A stretch of 12,683 nt of DNA. Source: Anaerolineales bacterium (GTDB taxonomy: Bacteria > Chloroflexota > Anaerolineae > Anaerolineales > Villigracilaceae). Position 1 is the first letter of the stretch. Each line of letters begins with the position of its first letter. Of the stretch, positions 1 to 7,084 are shown piece after piece. The stretch covers positions 1 to 12,683 of the forward strand of contig JADLCG010000057.1 in the NCBI GenBank assembly GCA_020847355.1, written 5' to 3'. The notes under the pieces were generated by a model. The model was not told the origin of the DNA, searched no databases, and saw only the letters and a list, made by a program, of their open reading frames with translations. The translations under genes and the position numbers were made by a program.

Positions 1-72
1 GAAGCCGCCCAACAAAATCAAACAGAGTATCAAGCCTTTCAAAAACCACTCGAGCCAGATCATCCAATCCAT
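1..72 (-). CDS. nuoH: NADH-quinone oxidoreductase subunit H (NuoH), N-terminal 24 codons only
   Basis: An open frame starts with ATG at 72 and runs off the left edge of the window. The visible 24 residues begin MDWMIWLEWFLKG and continue into a run of Leu, Ile and Gly, as expected for an amphipathic start followed by the first membrane helix of NuoH, the membrane-arm subunit that helps to form the quinone chamber. The identity rests mainly on position: nuoH normally follows nuoG in the 14-gene operon. The start lies one base after the nuoG stop, and a purine-rich ribosome binding site (GGAAAGGGGAAG) lies in the last codons of nuoG, which suggests translational coupling. The remainder, and any nuoI-N genes, would lie outside the window. 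Confidence 0.8.
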   Translation of the reverse strand, partial: MDWMIWLEWFLKGLILCLILLGGF

Positions 73-73
73 C

Positions 74-2548
74 TTACTTCCCCTTTCCAGATTGAGTCTT
101 CAATTGCAAACTTCCAACCAGCGGTTCGTGAATCGCCAGCCCCATACTGCGCGGCACAAGCGCCACCCCCGCCGGAACGGTATCGTCAACTTGCGCTAAG
201 GCTTCGCCGTCCAAACCTTCAAAATTCAACGTAACGATCTGCCCCGTCTCCACGCCGAACTTCTGCGCAGTTGAAGAATGCATCCGCACAGTCGCCTTGC
301 CGATATGTTCTTCAAGCAGTTCAGCGGAAGCGATCATCACGCCCAAATCATATAACTTATTGACTGGCACAGCCAGCGCTTCTTTTTCTTTGGGATGCAG
401 AGCCGCTTCTTTTCTGACCTTAGGAATGCGTACTGTTCCTTCAGTTTGGGCAGTCGGGATGAGTTGAATGCCCATGCCCTGTTTGTTCTCGTAAGTCGTG
501 CCGCCGTAATACATATCGCCGCGCCCAACAATCGGCCATTGCGGTTTGGTTTCAGCCAAACGCGCATAGCTCAATTCGGCAAACGCATCCACTGAATGCG
601 AGAGAATGTCAAAGACTACAGAAGCGGAAGAGCCTTCCAGAATGATGCCCATTTGCTTGGCGATCAAGGCCGTGATGGCAAAATCCGGCTTGCTATCGCC
701 CTTCGGCGCAACTGCCGGGTAAAAACGCTGTACGCGGCGCTCGCCGGAAGTGTAAGTGCCTTCGCGTTCGGTAAAAGCTTGCGCCGGGAAAACCACATCC
801 GCAATTTCAGTCGTGGCGGTTTCAAGCAATTCCTGCGCCGCCACAAATTTTGCGCCGCTCAAAGCTTTTGCCAAAATTGGGTCGTCTCCCACTGGGTCGG
901 CGCCGACGATATAAACCGCCTTGCCTTTCAACGCCTTGTCCAAATCCGCCTCGGGCTGGAAGCCGATTTCAAACGCGCCCTGATCGTTGGATCTTTGCCA
1001 TACGCCAATCAAGCCGTTGTTTGCCCGTCCAGTGTGACCAGTTTCTTGTAATAATGTGGCGCAAGCTGAAGCCAACGCAGAAGTTCCAGTCAGCCCAATG
1101 CCTTCGCTACCGAAAAGGATAATGGCGTTCTTAGCTTTAGCGAATTCATCGGCAACTTTGCCCTTCTTGCTCAATTCGGCAATCGCTTTCGATTCTTCGC
1201 CGTATTCGTAGCGAATCTTGGAAGTTGCAAACCGATCCAACTTAGTTTCTCTTGGGTTGGCGACGATCAAAGTCGCGCCGCGATCGGCGGCTTGCTTGAC
1301 GCGCAACCACCAAATTGGGGCTTCCTCATATAAATCGGAAGCGACGACTAGAATTGCATCGCCCTTGCCGATATTCGCCAAGTTTGTGCCAGCGCCCACG
1401 CCAACCAGTTGGGTCAATTCCCCGCCGCCCATATCAGAATAGAGCAAAGCCGTTCCGCCCGCATGATCCGCCAGCGATTTGAGGTTGAACAAATCTTCAT
1501 TGGCTAAGCGCCCAGAAGCGAGAATTACAAAATTCTTTTTCGCGGCGGCGAAATTCTCGCCGGCGAGTTTGGCGGCGGCATCCCATGAAGCGCGCGCCAA
1601 TTTATCGTCTTTACGAATCAGCGGCTTGGTCAGGCGTTTTTTGCTTTCAGTGTAGTGGTGACCAAAACGACCCTTATCGCAGATCCAAATTTCATTGACT
1701 TCTTCATTTTGGCGCGGCATGACGCGCTTGACGACGATCTCGCCGCCAGCTTGGGCTTCGCGGCGCGTGTTGAGCGTGAGATTACAACCCACCGGACATT
1801 GCGTACAAATTGAGGCTTGCGATTGTAATTCCCATGGGCGCGCGCCAAAACGAAAATCTGCGGTAGTCAGCGCTCCCACTGGACAAATATCGGTCGTATT
1901 GCCGGAGAAAATCGAGTCAAATTCAGGGTCGGAAATTGAGACGATCTGCATCCCGCGCCCGCGATCCTCAAAGCCGAGGACCGACTCGCCGGCAATTTGA
2001 TCCTGAAAACGGATACAACGCGAGCATTGAATACAGCGTTCGCGGTCAAGATAAATCAAATCGCCAATGGGAAGCGGTTTTTCAAAATGTTGTTTTTCTT
2101 CAAGGATGAAGCGCGTCTTACCGGGTCCATGGCGCATGGTGAGGTCTTGCAAAGAACATTCGCCGCCTTTATCGCAGATTGGACAATCCAACGGGTGCGA
2201 GGTGAGTAAAAACTCAAGCGTGGCGTATTGACCCGATTTAGCTTTCTCTGATTGAGTTAGCACAACCATGCCTTCTGAAACGCGGTTGGTGCAGGCGGTT
2301 TCTAATTTGGGCAGGTATTGAATCTTTGGCGCGCCGTTTTCAATGATCGGCTCTTTGGTTTTGGGGTCAATCATCGGGCGGCCAATTTCAACCAGACACA
2401 TCCGGCACATGCCCGCCGGCTCGAGTTTGGGGTGATGACAAAAAACGGGAATATCCACGCCCGCCAGTTTTGCCGCTTCGACCAGCCCCGAACCTTCCGG
2501 GACTTGGACTTGTTTGCCATTAATTGTGATCGTTACTTGTTTGCTCAT
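74..2548 (-). CDS. nuoG: NADH-quinone oxidoreductase subunit G (NuoG), iron-sulfur protein
   Basis: The 824-residue product is the large Fe-S subunit of the complex I hydrophilic arm and carries electrons from the NuoF/NuoE module towards NuoB. Visible cluster motifs, in order: a plant-type 2Fe-2S site with Cys37, Cys48, Cys51 and Cys86 (cluster N1b); the His118-x3-Cys122-x2-Cys125-x5-Cys131 site (N5, one histidine ligand); Cys172, Cys175, Cys178 and Cys222 (N4); and Cys248-x2-Cys251-x3-Cys255 with Cys290. The last set matches the extra N7 cluster of some bacterial enzymes, which mitochondria lack. From about residue 290 the protein is a molybdopterin-oxidoreductase-like domain, expected to be a structural relic without cofactor. 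The ATG has a GGAG ribosome binding site 6 nt upstream. The Cys motifs and position inside nuoF-nuoG-nuoH rule out formate dehydrogenase as the simpler reading. Confidence 0.97.
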   Translation of the reverse strand: MSKQVTITINGKQVQVPEGSGLVEAAKLAGVDIPVFCHHPKLEPAGMCRMCLVEIGRPMIDPKTKEPIIENGAPKIQYLPKLETACTNRVSEGMVVLTQSEKAKSGQYATLEFLLTSHPLDCPICDKGGECSLQDLTMRHGPGKTRFILEEKQHFEKPLPIGDLIYLDRERCIQCSRCIRFQDQIAGESVLGFEDRGRGMQIVSISDPEFDSIFSGNTTDICPVGALTTADFRFGARPWELQSQASICTQCPVGCNLTLNTRREAQAGGEIVVKRVMPRQNEEVNEIWICDKGRFGHHYTESKKRLTKPLIRKDDKLARASWDAAAKLAGENFAAAKKNFVILASGRLANEDLFNLKSLADHAGGTALLYSDMGGGELTQLVGVGAGTNLANIGKGDAILVVASDLYEEAPIWWLRVKQAADRGATLIVANPRETKLDRFATSKIRYEYGEESKAIAELSKKGKVADEFAKAKNAIILFGSEGIGLTGTSALASACATLLQETGHTGRANNGLIGVWQRSNDQGAFEIGFQPEADLDKALKGKAVYIVGADPVGDDPILAKALSGAKFVAAQELLETATTEIADVVFPAQAFTEREGTYTSGERRVQRFYPAVAPKGDSKPDFAITALIAKQMGIILEGSSASVVFDILSHSVDAFAELSYARLAETKPQWPIVGRGDMYYGGTTYENKQGMGIQLIPTAQTEGTVRIPKVRKEAALHPKEKEALAVPVNKLYDLGVMIASAELLEEHIGKATVRMHSSTAQKFGVETGQIVTLNFEGLDGEALAQVDDTVPAGVALVPRSMGLAIHEPLVGSLQLKTQSGKGK

Positions 2549-2560
2549 TAATGCTCCGCG

Positions 2561-2579
2561 TAGAACTTAGTTCGTTCTA
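2561..2579 (-). repeat. Small inverted repeat in the nuoF-nuoG gap
   Basis: The 38-nt gap between nuoF and nuoG holds 6-bp arms TAGAAC and GTTCTA separated by 7 nt. An overlapping alternative pairs CTTAG (2566-2570) with CTAAG (2577-2581). This gap is the longest inside the nuo operon. The hairpin is weak, AT-rich and has no following T-tract, so it is not a convincing terminator. A role in mRNA processing or in setting the nuoG translation level is only a guess. It could be chance. Confidence 0.3.
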
Positions 2580-2586
2580 AGAATTG

Positions 2587-3840
2587 CTACTGTTTTACTT
2601 GAAAGTCTTCGGGGAATCTTTCCATGCCGGTGGTGACTGCCATCGTGGAGAAATCGCCGAGGGCGCACAAACAGCGTCCCTGCATTTGCTTGGCAACGCT
2701 CATCAACAGGTCGAGGTCTTTTTGGGTGCGGTCTTCGCCGCTCACGCGCTGGACGATTTTATTCATCCAGAAAGTGCCTTCGCGGCAGGGCGTACATTTT
2801 CCGCAAGATTCATGTTTGAAGAAGCGAATGGTTTTATTGATCACCCAATTGATATTGACGGTATCATCCAACACAATCACGGAAGCCGAACCAAGTTCGG
2901 CGCGCAACGTGCGGACCGAAGCGTAATCCATCGGGGTATCTAAAACTTTATCGTCGCCATTAACCACAATCATAGAAGAAGAAGCGCCCGCCGGCATGAT
3001 CGCCTTGACTGTGCGCGAATCCTGCACGCCTGCGCCATATTTTTCGCCGTAAATGAGTTCGCGGAAGGTCGTTCCAAAAGGCAGTTCGTAATTGCCCGGG
3101 CGGCGCACTCTGCCGGAAAGCGAGAAGATTTTCACGCCGGCGCTATCCGCCGTGCCCATGCTTTTATACCAATCCGCGCCATTGGCTAAAATCATCGGCA
3201 CGTTGGTAAAAGTTTCCACGTTGTTAATAATGGTCGGCTTGTTATATAAACCAACCGAAGGCGGGAAAGGCGGGCGCACGCGCGGCTGTCCGCGCTTGCC
3301 TTCGAGCGATTCAAGCAAGGCGGTCTCTTCGCCGCAGATGTAAGCGCCTGCGCCAAGGTGAGTGTAGATGCGTAGCGAAAAATCTGTGCCGAATAAATTA
3401 TCGCCAAGATAGCCGGCTTTTTCCATTTCAGCGATCTTCGCGTCCAGAATATCGGCGACTTGCCAAAACTCGCCGCGCAAATAAATGTAAGCGGTATGCG
3501 CGCCTACGGCATACGCGCCAATTGCTAAGCCTTCCAAAAATTGGAGCGGATTGCTCTCCATAATCTCGCGGTCTTTGAATGTGCCGGGTTCGGATTCATC
3601 CGCGTTGGCGACGATGTAATGCGGCCAACTCTTAGCGTCAATGAACGACCATTTCATACCGGTAGAAAAGCCCGCGCCGCCGCGCCCGCGCAAACCGGAG
3701 TTTTTGACCACGTCAATCACTTCGGCGGGAGTCATTTTGGTGACGGCGTTCTTGAAAGCCGCCAGTCCGCCGTTCTTTTTGTAAACGTCAATTTTATGCA
3801 GGTCGGGGATTTCGCGGTGGCGAAGTAAAACGTAAGCCAT
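2587..3840 (-). CDS. nuoF: NADH-quinone oxidoreductase subunit F (NuoF), NADH- and FMN-binding
   Basis: The 417-residue product is the catalytic entry subunit of complex I. It oxidises NADH with bound FMN and passes electrons to cluster N3. Visible motifs: the glycine-rich nucleotide segment GLRGRGGAGFSTGMKW at residues 49-64; the conserved ADESEPGTFKDR at 80-91; the stretch around HLGAGAYICGEETAL at 161-175 that shapes the FMN/NADH pocket; and the 4Fe-4S site Cys346-x2-Cys349-x2-Cys352 with Cys392 in the CALGD motif. Length is normal for the family. Its ATG overlaps the nuoE stop by one base (TAATG), and a full AAGGAGG ribosome binding site lies 7 nt upstream within nuoE. This points to coupled and near-stoichiometric synthesis of the E and F partners. 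Confidence 0.98.
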   Translation of the reverse strand: MAYVLLRHREIPDLHKIDVYKKNGGLAAFKNAVTKMTPAEVIDVVKNSGLRGRGGAGFSTGMKWSFIDAKSWPHYIVANADESEPGTFKDREIMESNPLQFLEGLAIGAYAVGAHTAYIYLRGEFWQVADILDAKIAEMEKAGYLGDNLFGTDFSLRIYTHLGAGAYICGEETALLESLEGKRGQPRVRPPFPPSVGLYNKPTIINNVETFTNVPMILANGADWYKSMGTADSAGVKIFSLSGRVRRPGNYELPFGTTFRELIYGEKYGAGVQDSRTVKAIMPAGASSSMIVVNGDDKVLDTPMDYASVRTLRAELGSASVIVLDDTVNINWVINKTIRFFKHESCGKCTPCREGTFWMNKIVQRVSGEDRTQKDLDLLMSVAKQMQGRCLCALGDFSTMAVTTGMERFPEDFQVKQ

Positions 3841-4346
3841 TACTCAGCCTCCTTACCCGCATGTTTGAGCGTCTGAATAACGTCCATCGTCTTAGCGACG
3901 GTCATATTCTCGTAGTATTTAATGCCGTCCGGTCCTTGGGTTTGGAACATCGGCGCGTTATTGCAAGCGGCTAAACAAGCTACGGCTTCCAGCGTAATCG
4001 CGCCGTCTGGGGTGGTCTCGCCGACTTTGATCGCCAAGTTTTCGCACAGGTCTTCTAAAAATTTATCGGCGCCGCGTAACGCGCACGGCAAATCATTACA
4101 GACTTGAACGCGGTACTTTCCGGCTTTTTCCTGATGATAGAGGGTGTAAAACGTAATCACCGCATCTATTTCAGTCGTCGTAATATCTAACAACTGAGCG
4201 ATATCTTCAATTGCGGCTTTGGTGATGTATCCTTCTTCGCGTTGCGCGAGGAAGAGCAAAGGCATCACTGCCGAGCGTTTGCCTTCCGGCGGATATTTCG
4301 CAAGGATTTGTTTAACTTCCTTCGGGTAGGTTTTCTCAAGACTCAT
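3840..4346 (-). CDS. nuoE: NADH-quinone oxidoreductase subunit E (NuoE), 2Fe-2S thioredoxin-like
   Basis: The 168-residue product is the 24-kDa-type subunit that pairs with NuoF and carries the 2Fe-2S cluster N1a. The four ligands are visible as Cys83-x4-Cys88 (in QVCNDLPCAL) and Cys124-x3-Cys128 (in AVACLAACNNAPM). The N-terminal helical part with SAVMPLLFLAQREEGY is typical of the family. Its ATG overlaps the nuoD stop in an ATGA arrangement (4-nt overlap), with a GGAG ribosome binding site about 10 nt upstream. Its stop overlaps the nuoF start by one base. The gene is a separate one, not fused to nuoF. Homologues also occur in NAD-dependent formate dehydrogenases and hydrogenases, but the neighbours fix it to complex I. 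Confidence 0.97.
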   Translation of the reverse strand: MSLEKTYPKEVKQILAKYPPEGKRSAVMPLLFLAQREEGYITKAAIEDIAQLLDITTTEIDAVITFYTLYHQEKAGKYRVQVCNDLPCALRGADKFLEDLCENLAIKVGETTPDGAITLEAVACLAACNNAPMFQTQGPDGIKYYENMTVAKTMDVIQTLKHAGKEAE

Positions 4347-5572
4347 CGGTCAATATCTCCGAGGACAATATCAATAGAAGCGAGGATGGCGACCAAATCG
4401 GCGACTAAATGTCCTTTTACAATTTCTGGCAAAACAGCGAGGTTATCAAAAGAAGGGGTGCGTAAATGAATGCGATAAGGTTTGGGTCCGCCATCGCCTT
4501 CAAGATACATGCCCAATTCGCCGCGCGGCGATTCGACGGCGCTATACACGGAATTCTTCGGGGCGGGGAAACCTTCCGTCCACAACTTGAAGTGGTGAAT
4601 CAGCGCTTCCATGCTCACGCCAATTTCCGCGCGCGGCGGCGGGACGAATTTCCGATTATCCGAATTGACCGGACCCAGCGGCATTTTATTGAGCGCCTGC
4701 TCGATGATCTTCAAAGACTCGCGCAGTTCTTCAATGCGGACAATGTAACGCGCATAAGTATCGCCTTCCGGGCGGGTTGGGATGTTGAAATCATATTGCT
4801 CATAACCCATATACGGGCGCGCCTTGCGTAAATCCCAATCCGAGCCGGAAGCGCGGAGGTTCGGTCCGGTCACGCCGTATTGAAGCGCGGTTTCCACCGA
4901 AAGATAACCAATGCCCACCAAACGATCAATGAAAATTGGGTTTCTAGTCAGCAGTCTTTCATATTCATCTACGCGCTTGTGGAACATTTGCACAAATTCG
5001 CGCACGGCTTTATCAAATTCAACTGGCACGTCGCGCCACACGCCGCCCGGGCGGATGTAAGTCGTCATCATGCGCTGACCGGAGACCAGTTCAAAAATAT
5101 CCAAAATTCTTTCGCGTTCACGGAAACAATAGAGGAACATAGACATTGCCGCAAGGTCAAGACCAAAAGCGCCGAGCCAAACCATGTGCGAGGCGATGCG
5201 TTGCAATTCCACCAAAATCACGCGAATCGCTTGGGCGCGGGCTGGCACGTCTAAATCCACCAATTTTTCAACCGCCAGCACATACGAGAGGTTGTTGCCC
5301 AGCGGATTCATATAATCGAGGCGGTCGGTCATCACTTCAGCCTTTTGGTACGTCTTGGCTTCCATGTTTTTCTCAACGCCGGTATGCAAATAACCAATAT
5401 CCGGCACGCAGTTGATAATTGTTTCGCCATCCAGTTCCAACAACACGCGCAACACGCCATGCGTGGAAGGATGTTGCGGACCCATGTTCAAAAGCATGGT
5501 TTCGCCGGTGAGAGCGCGTTCCGACACCAGATGTTTAAACTGATCTACGCTAACTTCTTCAATCTGGGACAT
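4343..5572 (-). CDS. nuoD: NADH-quinone oxidoreductase subunit D (NuoD), 49-kDa type
   Basis: The 409-residue product forms, with NuoB, the site where electrons pass from cluster N2 to quinone; the fold descends from the NiFe-hydrogenase large subunit. Signature segments are GPQHPSTHG at residues 31-39, RLDYMNPLGNN at 84-94 and the C-terminal DIVLGDIDR. His38 and Tyr87 fall at the numbers I recall for the quinone-head ligands of Thermus thermophilus Nqo4, also recalled as 409 residues. The NiFe-ligating cysteines of hydrogenases are absent, which argues against a hydrogenase. It starts 2 nt after the nuoC stop, with an AAGGAA ribosome binding site in the nuoC tail, so nuoC and nuoD are separate here, unlike the fused nuoCD of enterobacteria. 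Confidence 0.98.
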   Translation of the reverse strand: MSQIEEVSVDQFKHLVSERALTGETMLLNMGPQHPSTHGVLRVLLELDGETIINCVPDIGYLHTGVEKNMEAKTYQKAEVMTDRLDYMNPLGNNLSYVLAVEKLVDLDVPARAQAIRVILVELQRIASHMVWLGAFGLDLAAMSMFLYCFRERERILDIFELVSGQRMMTTYIRPGGVWRDVPVEFDKAVREFVQMFHKRVDEYERLLTRNPIFIDRLVGIGYLSVETALQYGVTGPNLRASGSDWDLRKARPYMGYEQYDFNIPTRPEGDTYARYIVRIEELRESLKIIEQALNKMPLGPVNSDNRKFVPPPRAEIGVSMEALIHHFKLWTEGFPAPKNSVYSAVESPRGELGMYLEGDGGPKPYRIHLRTPSFDNLAVLPEIVKGHLVADLVAILASIDIVLGDIDR

Positions 5573-5574
5573 AG

Positions 5575-6087
5575 TTATTCCTTTGGAGCGGGTTTGACCA
5601 CGCGAATTTCGTCAAAATTAAAGGTGAATTGCGGCTCTTCATAGCCCAAGGGATAATCCTTACGCAATGGATGACCGACAGTATCCTCAGGCATCAAAAT
5701 GCGGCGCGGGTCAGGATGACCTTCAAAGACGATGCCAAACATATCGAAGACTTCCCGCTCGCGCCAATTGGCGACTTTATAAACATGCGCCGCAGTCGGG
5801 ACCTGAGGATTTGCCTCGTTTACCGGAACACGCACCTGCAGGGTGAGATTTTTTTCAACCGATGAAAGCTGATAGATCACATGAAAGCGGGGCGTCGTTT
5901 GGGGGTAATAATCAGAAGCGGTTAAGGCAGAGAGCAATTCAAATTTATGCGTATCGCGCAACAGCGTCAGAGCGCCGACAATTTTTTCGGCGGCGACAAA
6001 CAAATGCGCCTCTTCGCGGAATTCTGCCAGAGTTGCGCCGAATTTTTCCTGCACGTCTTTTACGATTGGTTCGAGTCTTTTGTCCAT
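5575..6087 (-). CDS. nuoC: NADH-quinone oxidoreductase subunit C (NuoC), 30-kDa type
   Basis: The 170-residue product is the small structural subunit that packs against NuoD and NuoB in the connecting arm of complex I; it has no cofactor. The family signature is clear in the C-terminal half: NWREREVFDMFGI at about residues 107-119, followed by GHPDPRRILMPED and GHPLRKDYPLGYEEPQF. The N-terminal half is less conserved, as usual. The ATG at 6087 has an AGGAAG ribosome binding site 7 nt upstream and lies 27 nt after the nuoB stop. It is followed by nuoD after 2 nt. Length is near the normal size for unfused NuoC. Confidence 0.96.
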   Translation of the reverse strand: MDKRLEPIVKDVQEKFGATLAEFREEAHLFVAAEKIVGALTLLRDTHKFELLSALTASDYYPQTTPRFHVIYQLSSVEKNLTLQVRVPVNEANPQVPTAAHVYKVANWREREVFDMFGIVFEGHPDPRRILMPEDTVGHPLRKDYPLGYEEPQFTFNFDEIRVVKPAPKE

Positions 6088-6114
6088 AAAATCTTCCTAA
6101 GCGCTTGTTCTGGC

Positions 6115-6609
6115 TTACTTATACTTAACTGCGTATTCTTTGAAAGTATCGCCCTTGACTTTTTCATAGAGCGTCAAAACGCCGTGAATCAACGCTTCTG
6201 GGCGCGGCGGACAACCCGCCACATACACATCCACCGGCACAACTTCATCCACGCCTTGGAAGATCGCATAATTATTGAACACGCCGCCGCAGGAGGCGCA
6301 ATCGCCCATGGCGATCACCCACTTTGGCTCGGGCATTTGATCGTATAAACGGCGCAACACAGGACCCATCTTTTTGGAACAACGCCCCGCTACGATCATC
6401 AAATCAGATTGACGCGGGCTGGCGCGCATCAACTCCATGCCAAAGCGGCTCATGTCATAATCTGAAGCCTGCGCCGCCATCATTTCAATCGCGCAACACG
6501 CCAAGCCAAACAACATCGGCCACATCGCATTCGTGCGCGACCAATTGACCATATTTTCAAGCGTGGTAGTGACCACGCCCATATTTCCGAGCTTTTGCTC
6601 TACTCCCAT
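6115..6609 (-). CDS. nuoB: NADH-quinone oxidoreductase subunit B (NuoB), cluster N2 carrier
   Basis: The 164-residue product holds the terminal 4Fe-4S cluster N2, which reduces quinone. The four expected ligands are visible: tandem Cys38-Cys39 (in LFGLACCAIEMM), Cys104 (in MGDCASCGG) and Cys133 (in YVAGCPPRPEAL). Their spacing of 66 and 95 residues from the first Cys equals that recalled for Thermus Nqo6. Two further cysteines, Cys77 (GRCSKK) and Cys107, lie nearby. I chose ATG 6609 because a consensus AAAGGAG lies 7 nt before it. The in-frame TTG at 6630 would add 7 residues (begins MEERSPR) but lacks such a site. The start overlaps the nuoA stop by 10 nt. Confidence 0.96.
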   Translation of the reverse strand: MGVEQKLGNMGVVTTTLENMVNWSRTNAMWPMLFGLACCAIEMMAAQASDYDMSRFGMELMRASPRQSDLMIVAGRCSKKMGPVLRRLYDQMPEPKWVIAMGDCASCGGVFNNYAIFQGVDEVVPVDVYVAGCPPRPEALIHGVLTLYEKVKGDTFKEYAVKYK

Positions 6610-6956
6610 TCGAGGGCTCCTTTCTTCCAAGCGTACACATACCCAATTAAAAGAATCGTGATGAACACGACCATCTCTAGCAAACCAAAAATTCCCAGTT
6701 GACGAAACGCAATCGCCCAGGGCAGGAAAAAGATGACTTCAATATCAAACAGAATAAATAATACGGCGATTAAATAGAAACGAATGGGCATACGCCGCGT
6801 GCCTTCACCGTATGGCGTAATGCCCGATTCGTAGGGTATATCTTTTTCCGATGATCTTTTCTTCGGACCGAACAACTCCCCCATGCCTATCGCAATAAAT
6901 GCGATCAATGTGGCAATCGCGATCATCATCGCAATGGCAATATATTCCAATAACAT
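6600..6956 (-). CDS. nuoA: NADH-quinone oxidoreductase subunit A (NuoA), membrane protein
   Basis: The 118-residue product is a small membrane-arm subunit near the quinone chamber. Three membrane helices are apparent: residues about 4-26 (Ile/Ala-rich), about 62-85 (FYLIAVLFILFDIEVIFFLPW, with the conserved DIE acids inside the membrane segment) and about 91-112. The soluble loop carries PYESGITPYG, the conserved segment that faces the quinone site. I chose ATG 6956 with GAGGTG 3 nt upstream, which gives the usual family length. A GTG at 7001 in the same frame would start within the likely promoter and add 15 hydrophilic residues. It is the first gene of the nuo operon, and its last codons overlap nuoB. 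Confidence 0.95.
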   Translation of the reverse strand: MLLEYIAIAMMIAIATLIAFIAIGMGELFGPKKRSSEKDIPYESGITPYGEGTRRMPIRFYLIAVLFILFDIEVIFFLPWAIAFRQLGIFGLLEMVVFITILLIGYVYAWKKGALEWE

Positions 6957-6984
6957 GTGCACCTCATTGATTCGTGAAATCTGG

Positions 6985-7000
6985 CGCGGGAAGTATATCA
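6985..7000 (-). promoter_or_regulatory. Likely nuo operon promoter, extended -10 type
   Basis: On the minus strand, TGATATACT lies at 7000-6992. TATACT matches the sigma-70 -10 consensus at 5 of 6 positions, and the TG one base upstream forms an extended -10. No good -35 box lies 16-18 nt further upstream (the region reads CTACCCC). Transcription would start near 6985, giving a leader of about 29 nt before the nuoA ATG. A weak -35 with an extended -10 and adjacent palindromes upstream suggests control by a DNA-binding protein. This is prediction from sequence only. Confidence 0.5.
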
Positions 7001-7023
7001 CAAGAGACTTTTTAGGGGTAGAT

Positions 7024-7051
7024 ATGTGTCACATTTCACAAAACGTGAAAT
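7024..7051. promoter_or_regulatory. Two adjoining palindromes, candidate operator of the nuo promoter
   Basis: ATGTG-T-CACAT at 7024-7034 is a perfect 11-bp palindrome. It shares two bases with a second perfect one at 7033-7051, with arms ATTTCAC and GTGAAAT around a 5-nt spacer. Their centres lie at about -44 and -57 from the predicted nuo start. Read together on the minus strand, 7041-7024 gives TTGTGAA-N4-GACACAT. This has one perfect half and 11 of 14 fixed positions of the Rex operator (TTGTGAA-N4-TTCACAA), a redox sensor site often found before NADH dehydrogenase genes. A CRP/FNR-family site is the alternative. The symmetry is seen; the regulator is inferred. Confidence 0.45.
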
Positions 7052-7067
7052 CGTTTTCTCTATTTCT

Positions 7068-7084
7068 GAGATTATTCTAATCTC
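7068..7084 (-). repeat. Inverted repeat across the rpoD stop codon
   Basis: GAGATTA and TAATCTC form perfect 7-bp arms around a 3-nt loop, with the rpoD TAG stop (7079-7077) inside. The stem has few GC pairs, and no T-run follows on the minus strand (AGAAATAGAG), so a normal intrinsic terminator is unlikely. It could protect the mRNA 3' end or weakly affect read-through into the nuo operon. No clear terminator separates rpoD from nuo, so some read-through transcription into nuo is possible. Confidence 0.35.

Noticed and set aside
596..1051. A 151-codon open frame on the plus strand opposite nuoG, and many similar plus-strand frames across the window
   Set aside because: They lie fully antisense to well-supported genes, have Arg/Ala/Pro/His-rich shadow composition, show no recognisable domain, and have no operon context.
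74..2548. nuoG as a formate dehydrogenase or NAD-dependent hydrogenase subunit
   Set aside because: The full complex I order nuoA-H and the normal NuoD without NiFe ligands fit only NADH:quinone oxidoreductase.
2584..2943. A 119-codon plus-strand frame opposite the end of nuoF
   Set aside because: It mirrors the codons of the conserved 4Fe-4S region of NuoF, so it is a shadow frame.
6099..6106. AAGCGCTT palindrome in the nuoB-nuoC gap
   Set aside because: An 8-bp palindrome is common by chance, and nothing around it supports a function.
6610..6630. TTG at 6630 as the nuoB start
   Set aside because: The consensus AAAGGAG at the correct distance serves ATG 6609, and the longer form would put that site inside the gene with no better one upstream.
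6957..7001. GTG at 7001 as the nuoA start
   Set aside because: It lies upstream of the predicted transcript start and adds 15 residues not expected of NuoA; ATG 6956 has a close ribosome site.
7068..7084. Intrinsic terminator after rpoD
   Set aside because: The stem is AT-rich and no T-run follows; it is recorded only as an inverted repeat.
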